In this document: one piece after another, positions 1-12,616 of the stretch
Position numbering within the stretch: the first letter of the stretch is position 1
Layout: the number at the start of each line of letters is the position of its first letter
NCBI RefSeq assembly: GCF_028389875.1
Contig: NC_084663.1
Coordinates: 119,931,801-119,995,800, forward strand
Reading direction: 5' to 3'
DNA length: 64,000 nt
Source of the DNA: Rhea pennata
Lineage: Eukaryota > Chordata > Aves > Rheiformes > Rheidae
Made by a program: the position numbers and the translations under genes
Notes under the pieces: generated by a model
Told to the model about the DNA's origin: nothing
Seen by the model: the letters and a program-made list of their open reading frames with translations, nothing else
The model's database searches: none

Positions 1-3000
1 GACAGGCTGTAATAGAACAAGGATGACACTGTTTAGTTCCTAGTTCAGAGATGGTCCCCAGCATTTGTACCTCCAGCTCCAAATTACATGGGAACATAGG
101 AGCAGCCGGAATGGGTTGAAGTAAAGGTCTAGGTCAGCATCCTGTCTCTAACAGCAGCCAGCGGCAGATGACAAGATGAACGTGGTTAGAGAAAGCCTTC
201 AGCGACACCTCCCAGGGTCTGTCCTATCAGTTGTTGGCAATTTGTCATTTAACCTTTGTGTTTAATAGCCCTTGGATCAACTTTTTATTTCAAGAATTTG
301 CCTAACCATTTAGAAAGCAGTTCAAAATTTTTGGCCTCTGTAACTTGCACCCTCCAACAAGACCCACCTCAGAGCAGACCAGGGGTCTGGAGAGAGGAGG
401 AGACAGGCTGCTGTGCTCTCTGCTCCAGGCCTGCCCAACCTTCACTGTCACTGCTGCCAGTACAAATTAACTCAGCAGAGCTAGGTTAAGGGCAGAAAAT
501 CTCCCTGCAGAATGTCACAGTCTAGAAGCAGTCCCCACCCACGAGGCTGGAAAATATCTGAAATGCAGGGATTGGAAGAGGAGGAGAAGGAAGAGCGGCA
601 GGATAGGAGGCAGACAAGAGCTGACAACTGGAAAAGAAAACAGAAGCCTGGGGTTTTGATCTTTCAAAAAAGGAGCAGCCGAGGCAGCGGGCAGGGCCTT
701 GCCACCATTTTATTGCGTTGCTGAAAACATTTACTGACTTTAAGAATTAAAGTCCTTGGTCCTAGAATCACGTGACTTTGTGAGATCCTTACCTTTCATC
801 ACAGAGAACAAAAAAAATATCGAAACCTCACAGTTGTAGAAAAACTTCCAAGTCTCAGGAGGCAAATAAACAGAACCCAAGATGTTAGTGGTTTTAAAAA
901 GTGGCATGTTTTTGAAGCTGATTCAAATCTTGTACACTTGATGCTAGCTAAATCAAGGGCGATTCTATATATGCATGTGCTTGTCTACAACACCTGTGTC
1001 TTTAAAAGCAGCACTTAACTTTGCTGCTGAAGAGACACCTTACACAATCACCTAAGACTGTAATGTTTGCTTCTCACCAGCAAGTTTTTCATTTCTGGTT
1101 CTCACATTCAGGCCAAAAGGGTAATTTTTCAATCAGCAGAGAATGGGTTTGACACCTTTGATTTAGTGCACCATAATTATGTTTTTAAGGTTAGAGAGTT
1201 GAAGGAAGTGTACAAAAAAAAAGAGGAAAAAGCTGGGCTAGAAAGTAACAACTGAGAAAGTTGCTTAGAAAAAATGTAAAAAAAAGGCTTTTTTATCTTT
1301 TAAACATTCAAATAATTTTGTCCAACTGTAGTAATGTCTGAAACCTTTTTCATCTCATTTTGAATATTCCTTTAAAACACACCACAACAATGGACAAAGC
1401 TTCCTCTATCCATTTCCTGCTACAAACCATTCTAATTCTTTGAAATAAATATGTTTTGGGTTATTTTTGTAAGAGTGTTGTTTCATATCAGTCTCTTAGT
1501 GTGTAAATGTGTAGAATACACCAAAGATTTAACATCTGCTAAAAAATAATTGTACAGAGGATCCCAAGTTCTCTATTTTAAGATTATTAGGATATTGTAC
1601 AGGTGGTCAAATTATTAAAATATGGTGTAAATTCAACACTTGTGCATTTTTATAACATGTATTTGATTTTAAAGTCTGGAAGCCACATGTCAACACTAGA
1701 AAACACAAAGCTGGCCTGCTCTAAGTTCAAACATTAAAGGCCACTTTCAAAACATTACAGACTTACTACTCAGTATCACAGCTGTGGTAGCAGGCTGCTC
1801 TGCAGAAACATTTAGCAGCACCCTTTATGTGGGGGTGACGTAAAAAGCTGAGGAAAGCTGCTTTACTTTCAGACAACTGACCATTTCTATGAGCATTACT
1901 TTACACCATATTGATCAAGTCAAGACCTTCACCAACTGATCTTAATTTAAACATCTAACTTGAAATGCATGTTGCAAGTGTAAAGCAGAACGAAAACTGA
2001 AGCCATACATAGCCAACAACTGCTTTTAATCCTGTTTCTCTGTTCATAAAATACTGTAAAAGCTAAATGACAGAACGCTAAATAACTATAATGAAGAACT
2101 CTATGTAGTCATACTAAGGCTCAGAATTTGAGTGAGATATTTCGTAATGAATGAACATGAAATATGGTTGTGAATATATTTCTCACTTTTAATCTCACAA
2201 TTCTCGTTTTAATTTAACCTTCTGTGGCTGTTTTGTTCTGTGATATTACACAAATTGCCATTATCTTAATTTATCCCTGGTAAGTAGAGCTAGTATTTAT
2301 TTAAAATTAGGAGTGCTATTTTTCTCTCAATAGCAGCAAAACCTGGACCTACATTTTTGAGGGAGTGGATAACCGCTTCTCAGTTCAGCCAAGGTTGCAG
2401 CAGAATTGCTGCCTGATGCACTGAGGCGGTGCAGAATCCAGATGACCTTGCTGGAGAGTTGATATCCTGGCTGGGAGAAAGTACATGATTCACGCCAGCA
2501 TGTACAAGATGAAAAGTCACTTCTGCATCTTGTGGTTTTACGGGACTGTCCTAAAGACCACAGAAAGTGCTTTTTAAAAATGCAGGAACTTTCGCACCCT
2601 TTTTCAAGGGAAGTTATAGATACTTTGCTCTGGGGAAGAAGAATTGCCATACTCAATTCTCTGTCCCATGGTGCAGAACTGCACGGCATTACTTCAAGAA
2701 GCACCCTGTAAGATTTTCTGACCTGCCTCCATCTAAGATTTCAGCTAGCCATGGGCCCACCTGTTGTGAACCACTCCATTTATGAAAGTTTATTTTTCAA
2801 CATGCATTACTTCGAACATGCTTGAGGTTACCAAATCAATTACTGAACTCTTACTGTCTGAAACAGAGTAACTTCAGACGCAGCTGAACCTAAATCAGAA
2901 CCAAGTCCAAAACAGTCTTAGAACTGAACCAATATGAAATTTGAGCTCCATCACTGACTTGGGAAAGTATGTCCAGACAGATATTTTTTTAAAGACAATT

Positions 3001-3228
3001 ATTAAATGAATTTAAAAGGTTAATGAAAGACTGAAGCTTTTCATTACACAACCCTTAGAAAGCACTACCACCAAGAATAAATATAAAAAGATTGCAGATT
3101 TGCTTATCTGACTTCTCAGCCACCTACTGGCCCGCTCAGAAAAGGAATAGAATCACTATCCAATAAGACACGCAACAGAGTACTCACAATTTTAAAATTT
3201 AATGTCCCCCAAAAATATTCCATGAAAA
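1..3228. other. Intergenic DNA, no gene seen
   Basis: AT-rich non-coding DNA beyond the 3' end of PSMG1. Open frames on both strands are short and do not resemble any protein I know. A block at about 2330-2790 is richer in GC than its surroundings and open in more than one frame, but I could not assign it. By human synteny this is the interval between PSMG1 and the ETS2 side; that is inference, not seen in the sequence. Confidence 0.6.
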
Positions 3229-3890
3229 TTCATAGAATCATAGAATCAGTAAGGTTGGAAGGGACCTCTGGAGATCATCTAGTCCAACCTCCCTGCTCAG
3301 CAGGGTCACCTAGAGCACGTTAGACAGGGTTGCATCCAGGCGGGCCTGGAAGATCTCCAGAGAAGGAGACTCCACAGCCTCTCTGGGCAACCTGTGCCAG
3401 TGCCCCGTCACTCTCACAGGTAAGAAATTCCTTCTTACATTCAGGCAGAACTTGCTGTGCTTCGATTTTTGCCCATTGCCTCTTGTCCTGTCACACGGGA
3501 CAACTGAAAAGAGTTTGTCCCCATCCCCCTGACACACTCCCTTCAGGTACTTGTACACACTGATAAGATCCTCACCTCAGTCTTCTCTTCCCCAGGCTGA
3601 AGAGGCCCAGTTCTCACAGCCGTTCCTCATAGGGCAGGTGCTCCAGACCTCTGACCATCCTTGGAGCCCTATGCTGGACTCTCTCCAGTAGCTCCATGTC
3701 TCACTTGTCCTGGGGAGCCCAGAACTGGACACAGTACTCGAGATGAGGCCTCCCCACAGCTGAGTAGAGAGGCAGGATCACCTCCCTTGACTTGCTGGCA
3801 ACAGTCTTCCCCATGCACTCCAGGAGACCATTGGCCTTCTTGGCCACAAGGGCACACTGCTGGCTCAGTTGTGCTAGACAAACTTGCATC
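3229..3890 (-). mobile_element. CR1 LINE, 5'-truncated 3' fragment
   Basis: On the minus strand this ends in the CR1 terminal repeat (ATTCTATGATTCTATG), seen as catagaatcatagaatc at 3231-3247. Upstream of the tail is the usual CR1 3' region, with recognisable phrases such as tggaagggacctctggag and cccagaactggacacagtac. Translated pieces resemble the C-terminal end of CR1 ORF2 (minus-strand frames at 3310-3558 and 3701-3889), but they lie in different frames with stops, so the copy is dead. The 5' end fades at about 3865-3890, typical of 5' truncation during target-primed reverse transcription. CR1 is the dominant LINE of bird genomes. Confidence 0.93.
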
Positions 3891-6800
3891 TTCTACAATG
3901 TCTTTATTTGTCATGCTAGAATGTTAGCTGGGAACTGTAATGATTCATACTTGATTTTTACTAAAAAGGTGTCTTCAGTAAGCATTGCAGAAGATGAAGT
4001 TCATGTTCATAAAGATACAAAACATACTTATACTTTGCTGGGTATAAGGCCACATATTTAAAAAAAAAAGTGAGTTATTTTTCATTAAAAAAACTTACTA
4101 AATTTACCTAACTGTTCAAATAAATATTCTTCATATACACACACATACAGTTCATAGCAAAGTAGAAGAACAGGAAAAAGTAAAAATTGTAAGGGAAGAT
4201 ACTGTCTTTTTTGTTGAATCCACCATTGCGGAGTGTCTCCTCTCCCATGGTACTGCAAGACCCTCTTAAATGTACTTGCCTCCTGCCATTTTGAGAAACA
4301 ACAAAAAACCTGACATAACTACATTGGGCAATTGTAATTTAATTGTAATTTTATACCAGCACTTTCCTTTTAATAAATGAAAGTTTCTGACAGGATCAGC
4401 AGGGTCTGCTGAAGTATTCTCCAGAGTTTAAACACAGAAATAGTTTGGGTGTTTTGCACTTGCTTTCTGTGCTTATTCTGCACTAAAAATATCTTTTTTC
4501 AAACCAGCTTAGAAGAGGATTAAGCTAAAGAGCACAAAGGCATTTTTGTGCCCAATAATAATGCTACTCAGAATGAGCAGGGAATAGCTACTATACCTTA
4601 AATTCTACTTTTATTTAAAAACAGTTGTCCCATGTAGACAAATCCTAATTTCATAGGATGATCAGTGCTAACCTTTTCCTGCTGTGCTCTCTTTTTCCAT
4701 GCTGGCTTCCTCTGTTCTAATACAATCTCCCAAATACAACTATTCTACTGAAAGACTTTTTTATTTTTTGTAAGGCTATTCGTTTGTCTTCATCTGTTCA
4801 GCAATTAAACTGCTGCTATCAGTAATCATGACCATTACATGCATTCCTCTGCTAACTCCCTATGAAGCAGTAGATTGACTTTAAAGTCAAAGCTGATGGG
4901 AAAAAAAAAAAAGACAGTTTTGGTTTCAGTAGACTGTGAAATAGCCCTCCCCTTGAAGGAATCTAAGTCCAAATCTGATCTGGCAGAAGCATTCAGTAGT
5001 AATCCTGAACTTAAGAAATATAGCACATGAAAGTGCTCTGTAATCCAGATAAAACACAGGGGAAGAATTCATATACTTTTTGGCAAATGCTTACATATAC
5101 AGTATATATTGCATGAAATTCAAGTACTTTTGGTTCATGAACTTTTCCGTAATATTTATCAATATAGCATCTCAGTATTTCCCATAAAGTAAGAAAGTCT
5201 CACCTCAAAACTCTGATCTCACTCCTCTAGCCGGAGTTTCTTATTCATGCTGTTGCATGCAGCAGTTGGCAAAACTTTTAGTCTAAAACATTTAAAGAAC
5301 TGCAGATCTGATTGGTTCTGAAAAAAAATCTCAGAAATCTCTGATGGTTTCATTTCAACCTTAGTTTGAGTTTTCAATGTTTTAGACAAAATTTCAGAAC
5401 ATCAAAAAAAAAAATCTGAGGTTGAACAAAATATTTTTAAGCTTTTTCATTATCTGCAATCTTCAAATCTCACTATAATTCTTTTTCTGCCTTCAGCACC
5501 CACTCCAGCTTTGTCCTTAAGCTCATTTTGTGAATACTCAGCATGTAAGTCAGATCCTAGGTACCTCAGCTTGCTCACCCACAAAATATCTAGTTAGCAA
5601 CTGCATGTCAGATTGTCGTTTACAAGGCTTGCCTAGCATTACAAAGGAAATTCTTGTCTGATGTTGAGGCAAGAACAAATTCCTTTTCTTTGCGCCTTGT
5701 CTATTTTCAACCTCAGACCTTTTCTTTGCAAAACTCACTTCTCTCTGTTATCACATCCTCTAATACAGAAGACAAATGAGGCGGGCCGAGTCTCTTCCCC
5801 TCCATGCTGTTTTAACTCGGCATTGCACTTTGGCAGGGCAGTTTTACAAGGGGAAAAAGCAACTAACATTGTAGTTAAAATACAAATGTCTTCGAGCCTT
5901 GGGTAGGAACTGAATTGAAGTTTGCACATGCAGACTTCCAGTATTTTCCTAAGTTTTGCCAACTTGACTTCCCAATTTTTTAATACAATTTTTGACATAG
6001 AAATTGTGAAATTATACATGATGATGTGTTCTTCCTCTGAGGCTTTACTACACAGCACAGACTGCAATGTTAGGGCTTAAGGTATTCGCTACCAGTGTAA
6101 GAAAGATGGAGTCTATGGAGACTTAAACTGCTTGCTAAAGGCATGCAACAAGATAATGAAACTTTTATGTAGGAAGGGAGAAGAGATGTGTGTCACCTGC
6201 TGGCTTCAAGGATGGATTCATGAGCAATAAATAAATAAAGTTCATTTCTACCTCACTCTGTTGTGCAGTGGAAATAGAAAAATGTGAACCAAGTCCAGGG
6301 AGCACTTACTGGATATGAGGCAAGCAGTCACTGAAAGCAGCTTTCAGAACAATGCAAGCACCACTGCTGCTTTGGTGCCACAGAGGCCTTGGGCTCCAGC
6401 AGGAACATTCACTCTTATTTTTCTGATAATGCCAGCATTTCTGCTGATGTTACACACGGAGAAGTTTCAAAAACTTGTACTCCATATCAAACCCAGAAGG
6501 AACAAAATGGAGTAGAGGAAGACTCGGGAACCAAAGCAGGATATGTAATCACAAAAACTGTAGAGAGAAACAAATAGCTACATTGCTGCTTCAGATGTTC
6601 AAACACGTAGGTCTCATAACAAATCTAAAAACAAGTCCGTATTTCCTGGTTTCAGCACTCCCTTTTACAGTCCTGTATTCTACCTTTGCTCTGAACTACA
6701 CAGACATCAACAAATTACAAGCTAAGAGCTGAGAATCTCATTAAATGGCACCATGACTCTAGGACTTATGAATTAGGTCAGGCACATCACCTAGATGAGA

Positions 6801-9783
6801 ACATGCCTGTCTACCAAATGTATTCTGCAGCATTGTAAAGCAGGTTAGACTTGAGGTTAAGACTGTGTCCTTGGTTTAGAAGATAGCATTCTTCAGAGGA
6901 AGAGAGCCTAGCATTACTTGAAAAAAGTATTAGCAGCAAGTGGCTTCCTAACATGAAAATTTGAAGGAAAAAAGTTCTTCTAGTCTAACAGTTTGCTCTG
7001 GTTTGGTCATTTGCTTTTGGCCTGAAACCTTAAGGAAAGGAGGGTTATACAATCACATTCTGGACATGCATGAAAAAAATCCAGTCGTCACTTCTTCCCC
7101 CAAAGCCATTGAAGACATTTGACAAGGAAGCAAGCAGGAAGGAGAGCAGGAAGTGTGCATGTTCCTGCAAATCTTATTTAAACAGAGAGCCACTAGAAAT
7201 AAAGAAAACCTTATCGTAGGCTGTTATTAAACACTACAAAACACACACACAGAAGCATAATGTTCAAATACAAGGGAAAAACTTCAGTCAGCCTCTTATT
7301 AGATATACAGGCTTCACTAGCTCTGATGCTTCCAGAGCTGCTTTTTTTAAAGCAGGAACATGAGCTATACAGATATGACACATCAAAATATGAAAAGAAA
7401 AAAGAAAGAATTTTAAATTAAAGTATTCTCCTTCATTACTCTGTTCTACTGTGCACTGGAAAAGGCTGGTATTTCAGGTTTGCAGAGCACAATCCAGCTC
7501 AATCTGATGGTCACAGTCTTGCTGACTGTATAGTGCACATGCTCAGACCAATTATAGTTGCACATCATAAGAAACTATTGCATAAAGTGTGACCTTGCTG
7601 TAATGTGGACCACAGAAGTCTACCTGGATACATAGAGCGAACTACTAACTGGAATGCATGTAAATGCTTCCAGGTATTCAGAGGCTACTACAACCTTTGG
7701 AAGAATGTTCCAAAGGCTACTTTTTTTGATTCAAAATATACAATCTTCCTAATTTCATCTTTCAAATTGGCAGAGAGTTCCGTTTGCTGCTTTTATTCAT
7801 GGTGATTAAGAGTCCTCTCACATCTCAGCATAAACCCAGGTAGTAAAATCAAAATGCTTTTCAACGAATAACTGAAATGTTGCAAACTGCATGGATAATA
7901 AAAACAATACCAAAAGTGTATTTTTAGCTCCTATAACAGCCTTTGTATTTTTAATTCAAAATAAGAATTTTTCTTGTTAAATTCATTATTTATTATGGAT
8001 CAAATATGTTTAGCGTATAAGTTAGAAAATGGTGCAGCCAACATATGAATATAAGCAACAGAATTCTCATCTCAGATCATGTATACAAACAGGTTTTAAT
8101 TAAAACACTATGTGCAAACAGACAAAAAAATCCCATATCCTGCACTTCACCCTTCATCAGTTTGTTCCAAAATACAGTATCACTTAAAGCAAGTTACTTG
8201 CTTAACTCTAAACTTTAATTATATTAACAGAAGTTTAAATCAATTTCTGACTGATAAACAACTTTGAATCCACATCAGTAACATTTTACTACAGTTGAAA
8301 CCGCTATACATTATGTAGTTAAAAATTTCAAAAACCGAATTTGTAACAGACCTGCTGAAGCCAGGGCTTACTTGCTTGAGTGGACACTGATCAAGCTTAC
8401 CATTTTCAAATCAGAAGGGATGACAGTTCCATTACAGGCATACAGTGTTCAAAAATTTCCACTGGGTATCCACTATAAGTCAAAATTAAACTAAGTAGAG
8501 AACTTTCAAGCTGTTGTCCTTATTGTCCTACAGAATAAGCTACACGTAATTTAAAGATCTCCATGCAGTGACAACACCTATGGTAGCAACAGAATATTTT
8601 TAGCATCATAATCTTAAATAAAATGTTGAATTATACCAGGAGTATATAAAAGTTATCTGCATAACAATTCCAATAAATATTTTAAATACTGCTGAAATTA
8701 AGTCATTAATTTTGAGAGAGTATTTTGTAACACTAAAATCTGAACCCTTACTTTTCTCTGAAAATGTCATATTCAGTATAAAAGACATGCACTATTCCTA
8801 CTATTGCTAGCCACTAAAAGGATTAAAGCAGATTATGAGGACAGATTAATTCACTCTGCTTGTAACAATCTAAATACATTTGAAGACATTTTGACCTGTA
8901 AAATTAAAACCAAAATGAATTTTTTCATGTGAAGAAGTAGTTAGAACTTCATGGCAAATGTGATTTCAAAACTGGAATAACTTACTCTAACACACAAGTA
9001 CTGGCAAATCCAGCTGAAACAGCTTGCAAGCCTACCACCCAATTTCAGCAGGAGGTTTTCTGCAACAGTCATGAAAGCTGAAAGCAGGGAATGCTTGCTG
9101 CTGCACCTCTGCAGCTCCAGTTCATGATTTTGTGTATCAGCTGAAACTGCTAACAAGAGGTGAGTTTTTCACTAAGTGCTGCAAATGGGAACTGATGAAG
9201 CTGAATGAGGGCACGTGTCCCTTCCTGCCATCTATGCAGGCAGTATCATCCAAACCAAGCCCATCCATGCATAAGCCCCTCCAAGGAACTCCGCATTTCT
9301 GGCTTTTCTACCGATTCGTAAAACCAGCCTTAAATTCTTCAGTTTGTGCTAGTAAGTCTGCTGAAAATATTGACTATGCTTCATTCTGAATGATCTATGT
9401 ATGTGTACATGTACATATATTAGACGTGTGACACACGTATGTAAAAAGATGCAGAGTTTATTTCTCTGTAACACACAAAGCTTTAAAGAAGACTGAGTAT
9501 AAAGGCAGGTTTTACCTCTTAAGTTAAAGATAGGTGTCCTCATTAGGTATGACTAACTTCCCTAACTGCATTATCTCTTTTGCATATAGAAGGTATATAT
9601 TTAAAAAAAAAGACAGCTGATTTAGGAGGAGAAAAAAATAAAGTTGATTTTCATATTCCACTTATCTTTTGTGCACAAAATTGCTCCAGGTGAAAGTCTC
9701 CTATCCCATGCAGAATAAATGTGTGTTTGTAGTGACGAATTCAAGAGTAAAAAAATAAATGCAAAAGTAAAAATCTATTAGGA
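3891..9783. other. Intergenic DNA, no gene seen
   Basis: AT-rich sequence between the CR1 copy and the PSMG1 3' end. I see no conserved-looking reading frame, no RNA gene and no further CR1 tail. Short A/T runs are common. An additional minus-strand AATAAA lies near 9457, so a longer PSMG1 3'UTR is possible. Confidence 0.5.
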
Positions 9784-9789
9784 TTTATT
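9784..9789 (-). terminator. PSMG1: PSMG1 poly(A) signal
   Basis: AATAAA on the minus strand (tttatt on plus), about 95 bases after the PSMG1 stop codon. It is followed within 10-40 bases by a U-rich stretch on the transcript, which suits cleavage near 9765 and a 3'UTR of about 120 bases. Positional inference only. Confidence 0.6.
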
Positions 9790-9882
9790 CTGCTTTTAAG
9801 GAAACAGCTACAATTCCAAGATCTTCCCTACAGAAGAACTGTAGAGTTCACAAAAATGCAGTCTATGTGATAAATGCCTCTT

Positions 9883-9957
9883 TTATATATAGATATTATT
9901 GTGAGTCTCATTGGTTGTCAGTAACTTCTTCAAAATCTTTGTGCTTTCAGAAACATC
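9883..9957 (-). CDS. PSMG1: PSMG1 exon 7 (last coding exon)
   Basis: Acceptor TTTACTAG ends at 9958. It encodes DVSESTKILKKLLTTNE and then THNNIYI and TAA at 9883-9885. It is the counterpart of the human ending in NIYT, with the last residue Ile instead of Thr. The hydrophobic-Tyr-X tail is retained. Too short for a simple ORF search; placed by homology and phase. Confidence 0.93.
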   Translation of the reverse strand, partial: DVSESTKILKKLLTTNETHNNIYI

Positions 9958-12585
9958 CTAGTAAAAAAAAGAGACGATCAGCATTATCTACATGGCTGGC
10001 AAGAAAAAACAAACTTCATTTCCTCCCATCCCAATTTTTATTACTGTGAACATCAGTTTGATTAAAATGTTAACTATGACAAAACTTAGGTCTTATGAAT
10101 CAAGATACCCAGAGTACTGCTAAAGGTTCCAAAGCAATTTGCAGTTTAACCATGCTCTGTTTTTTTTTAATTTGCATTCATCCTCCCTTGCATGGCTATA
10201 CTCCAGAAAGAAAGAGAGTCTACGTTATTTTTTCCCCTTCAGAGTTACATACTAGCCTGTTTGCCTTATTTAGTTTGCCAGTAAAAATTGTAATGAAAAC
10301 TAATTTTCAATTCCCACAGTTATACTTGAAATAAGTATTCCAGTATACATATGCCTCTCCATCATATAAATGAAAGTCCAACTGGCAAAATGGAGGCTAA
10401 TATTTTGAAATAGCTACATGTCAACTAAAAACATTTCATAAAGAAGGAAAACAGTGACTTCAGTAGCTAAAATGAGATGACCAGAAAGTTATTGGATTAG
10501 CACACAACTATAAGGATCAACTCTATAAATTTGCAGTCTTTCAAGTTCCAAAAAAAAGTTATAGGTCAAAATATTTTTCTTAAGAAACTTTCAGGTATTG
10601 CCTAAGACAGGTAGATGGAGAGCTAGAACAGAATCATCTTCAGTATCCAAGTAGAATGTCAAAAAATAAATATACTTTGACAATTTAAAACAAGATACCC
10701 CTAAATGAAGCTGTAGCTTAAACAATCACAATAAGTAACTCCCTAAAATATTGCTACCATTCCAAGTGCCTGAAAAGTTAAACTGAAGATTTTTAGGGAA
10801 GCGACAGATTCATTACTTCTAAGCAACTTATGAACAGATATAACTAGCTACAGCAGATACTGTTTCAGAAATCACTATCTAAACTAAGAACATCTGCTAA
10901 ATAAAGCTGTGTATCTTCTGTATCTTATATATATCAGTTTTTTAGTTGGTCTCTTCACAGAGGAACATAAATGGCAGAATTAATAGAGATTAAAGACAGA
11001 CAGCTCAAGATAGACAGAATCTTCAACTGATTTTTAAATATGAAATTTTACCTTAACTAAACTTTTCAGGATTTTAGAAGAAAGCAGAGGCTTGAATGCT
11101 TCAACTGTAACTGTGTCCAGTTTGATGACATCGGTGTAACACTGATACAATACTGCAGGAATCTGCCATACTTGACAATAACTCAAAACTAAATACAAGT
11201 CAAGAGAAAATGTATGTTAAATTCAGCAAAGAAGAAATCTCAATTCTGTAAGTAAAATCTCATTTTGGGAAGAACTTTAAAATCATGGAAGTTTATAAAC
11301 TGAGAGTTTTATCAAATGTTCAGGATCCTGACTGTAAGACTGGAATCCCTCATTCCCCAAGGTGCACAAGAAAATGAACTACCAAAAAGTAGTAAATAAT
11401 ACCTAGCATTTGTTTCTAACAAATACCTTAATCAGAAATTACATGGTATTGGAAAACAAAAATAGAGGAATATTTAAAAAATGCATATAAAATTTCAAAA
11501 CTTAGAAAGTGCATAAAAACCTTTTCTTAGAAATTTTTCTCCCTTTAGCTCCTGATAGACAAGTTTTTACTCATTATGCTACTATTATTTTAGTACTGTG
11601 TACTTAAAAGCCTTGGAAGAGTCATTATACTACAGAAGAATAAAACTGAGTCTAGCCTCTTTATCAGGTCCATCAATAGCATGGTGAAACCTACATCCCT
11701 CATAGCATGCAGAAGGGACTTTATAAGCCTCAAGTATAGTACTCAGATGAAAATAACACTTACTGGGTATTTTAATTTCTTATCAAACAAATATGTTTCA
11801 AACAGCCAATATATGTAAATGTTATGAAGTTATACTGCAGAATTTGCTAGTTCTTATGTCCAATACTTAAGAGGTAAAAGAAACTTTTGCACGTTTTTCA
11901 AACACGTTCATATTTTACAACGCAACACATAATTCCTAACAGTTTGACATCTTTCAAAAGCTAACTTGCTAGCTAATTAAGTAAAGAATCTAATGGAGTG
12001 CTCTTCAAAACGCATTTTCTGTTGTGAGTAGCAGTAGCTAGTAACATGATAAATAAGTGAAATTGCATCATACCAGCTGCAGGTAGATCTCGCACAATGT
12101 TAGGCTGTTCCAGCAGTGGGCAGCAAACTGGCTCTTTAAATTCTTTTGTCTTTAAAGCTTTCAGAAAAGGAGATGGAAGTGTTAAAGTGGATTCCTGAGT
12201 TTTATAATCAGCTACAGGACATGTTGAAAGAATGGTTACTTGCAAGCCTTCCTTTCTCATACAGCCAAAAACCTGAAATAAAAATGTTAGTTCCAACATA
12301 AGTAAAGTTTATCCTATCGCAATAACAACATAAAAGCACAAAGATCAATTTTAATTTAGGTAGAGATGGCAAAGAGGAGTTTAACTAAGCTTTGCAGGAC
12401 TAACTAAAATTGAGTCAAAAACTTCAGACAGAAGTTTCGTGTACACGCATCTGGTATAGAAAGAAAAAAGATCCCAAGAATAGCTAACGCATTTACCAAG
12501 TCTTCTGATTTTCTTGAGAAGCTTTAGGTTTTCGGCACTTTCGATTCACCTGCAAATATATTAAAACTTACTATTTTTCCTAATG

Positions 12586-12616
<31 letters not shown>

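Noticed and set aside
3310-3927. Several open frames of 60-90 codons on both strands
   Set aside because: All lie inside the CR1 fragment; the minus-strand ones are broken pieces of its ORF2 and the others are shadows.
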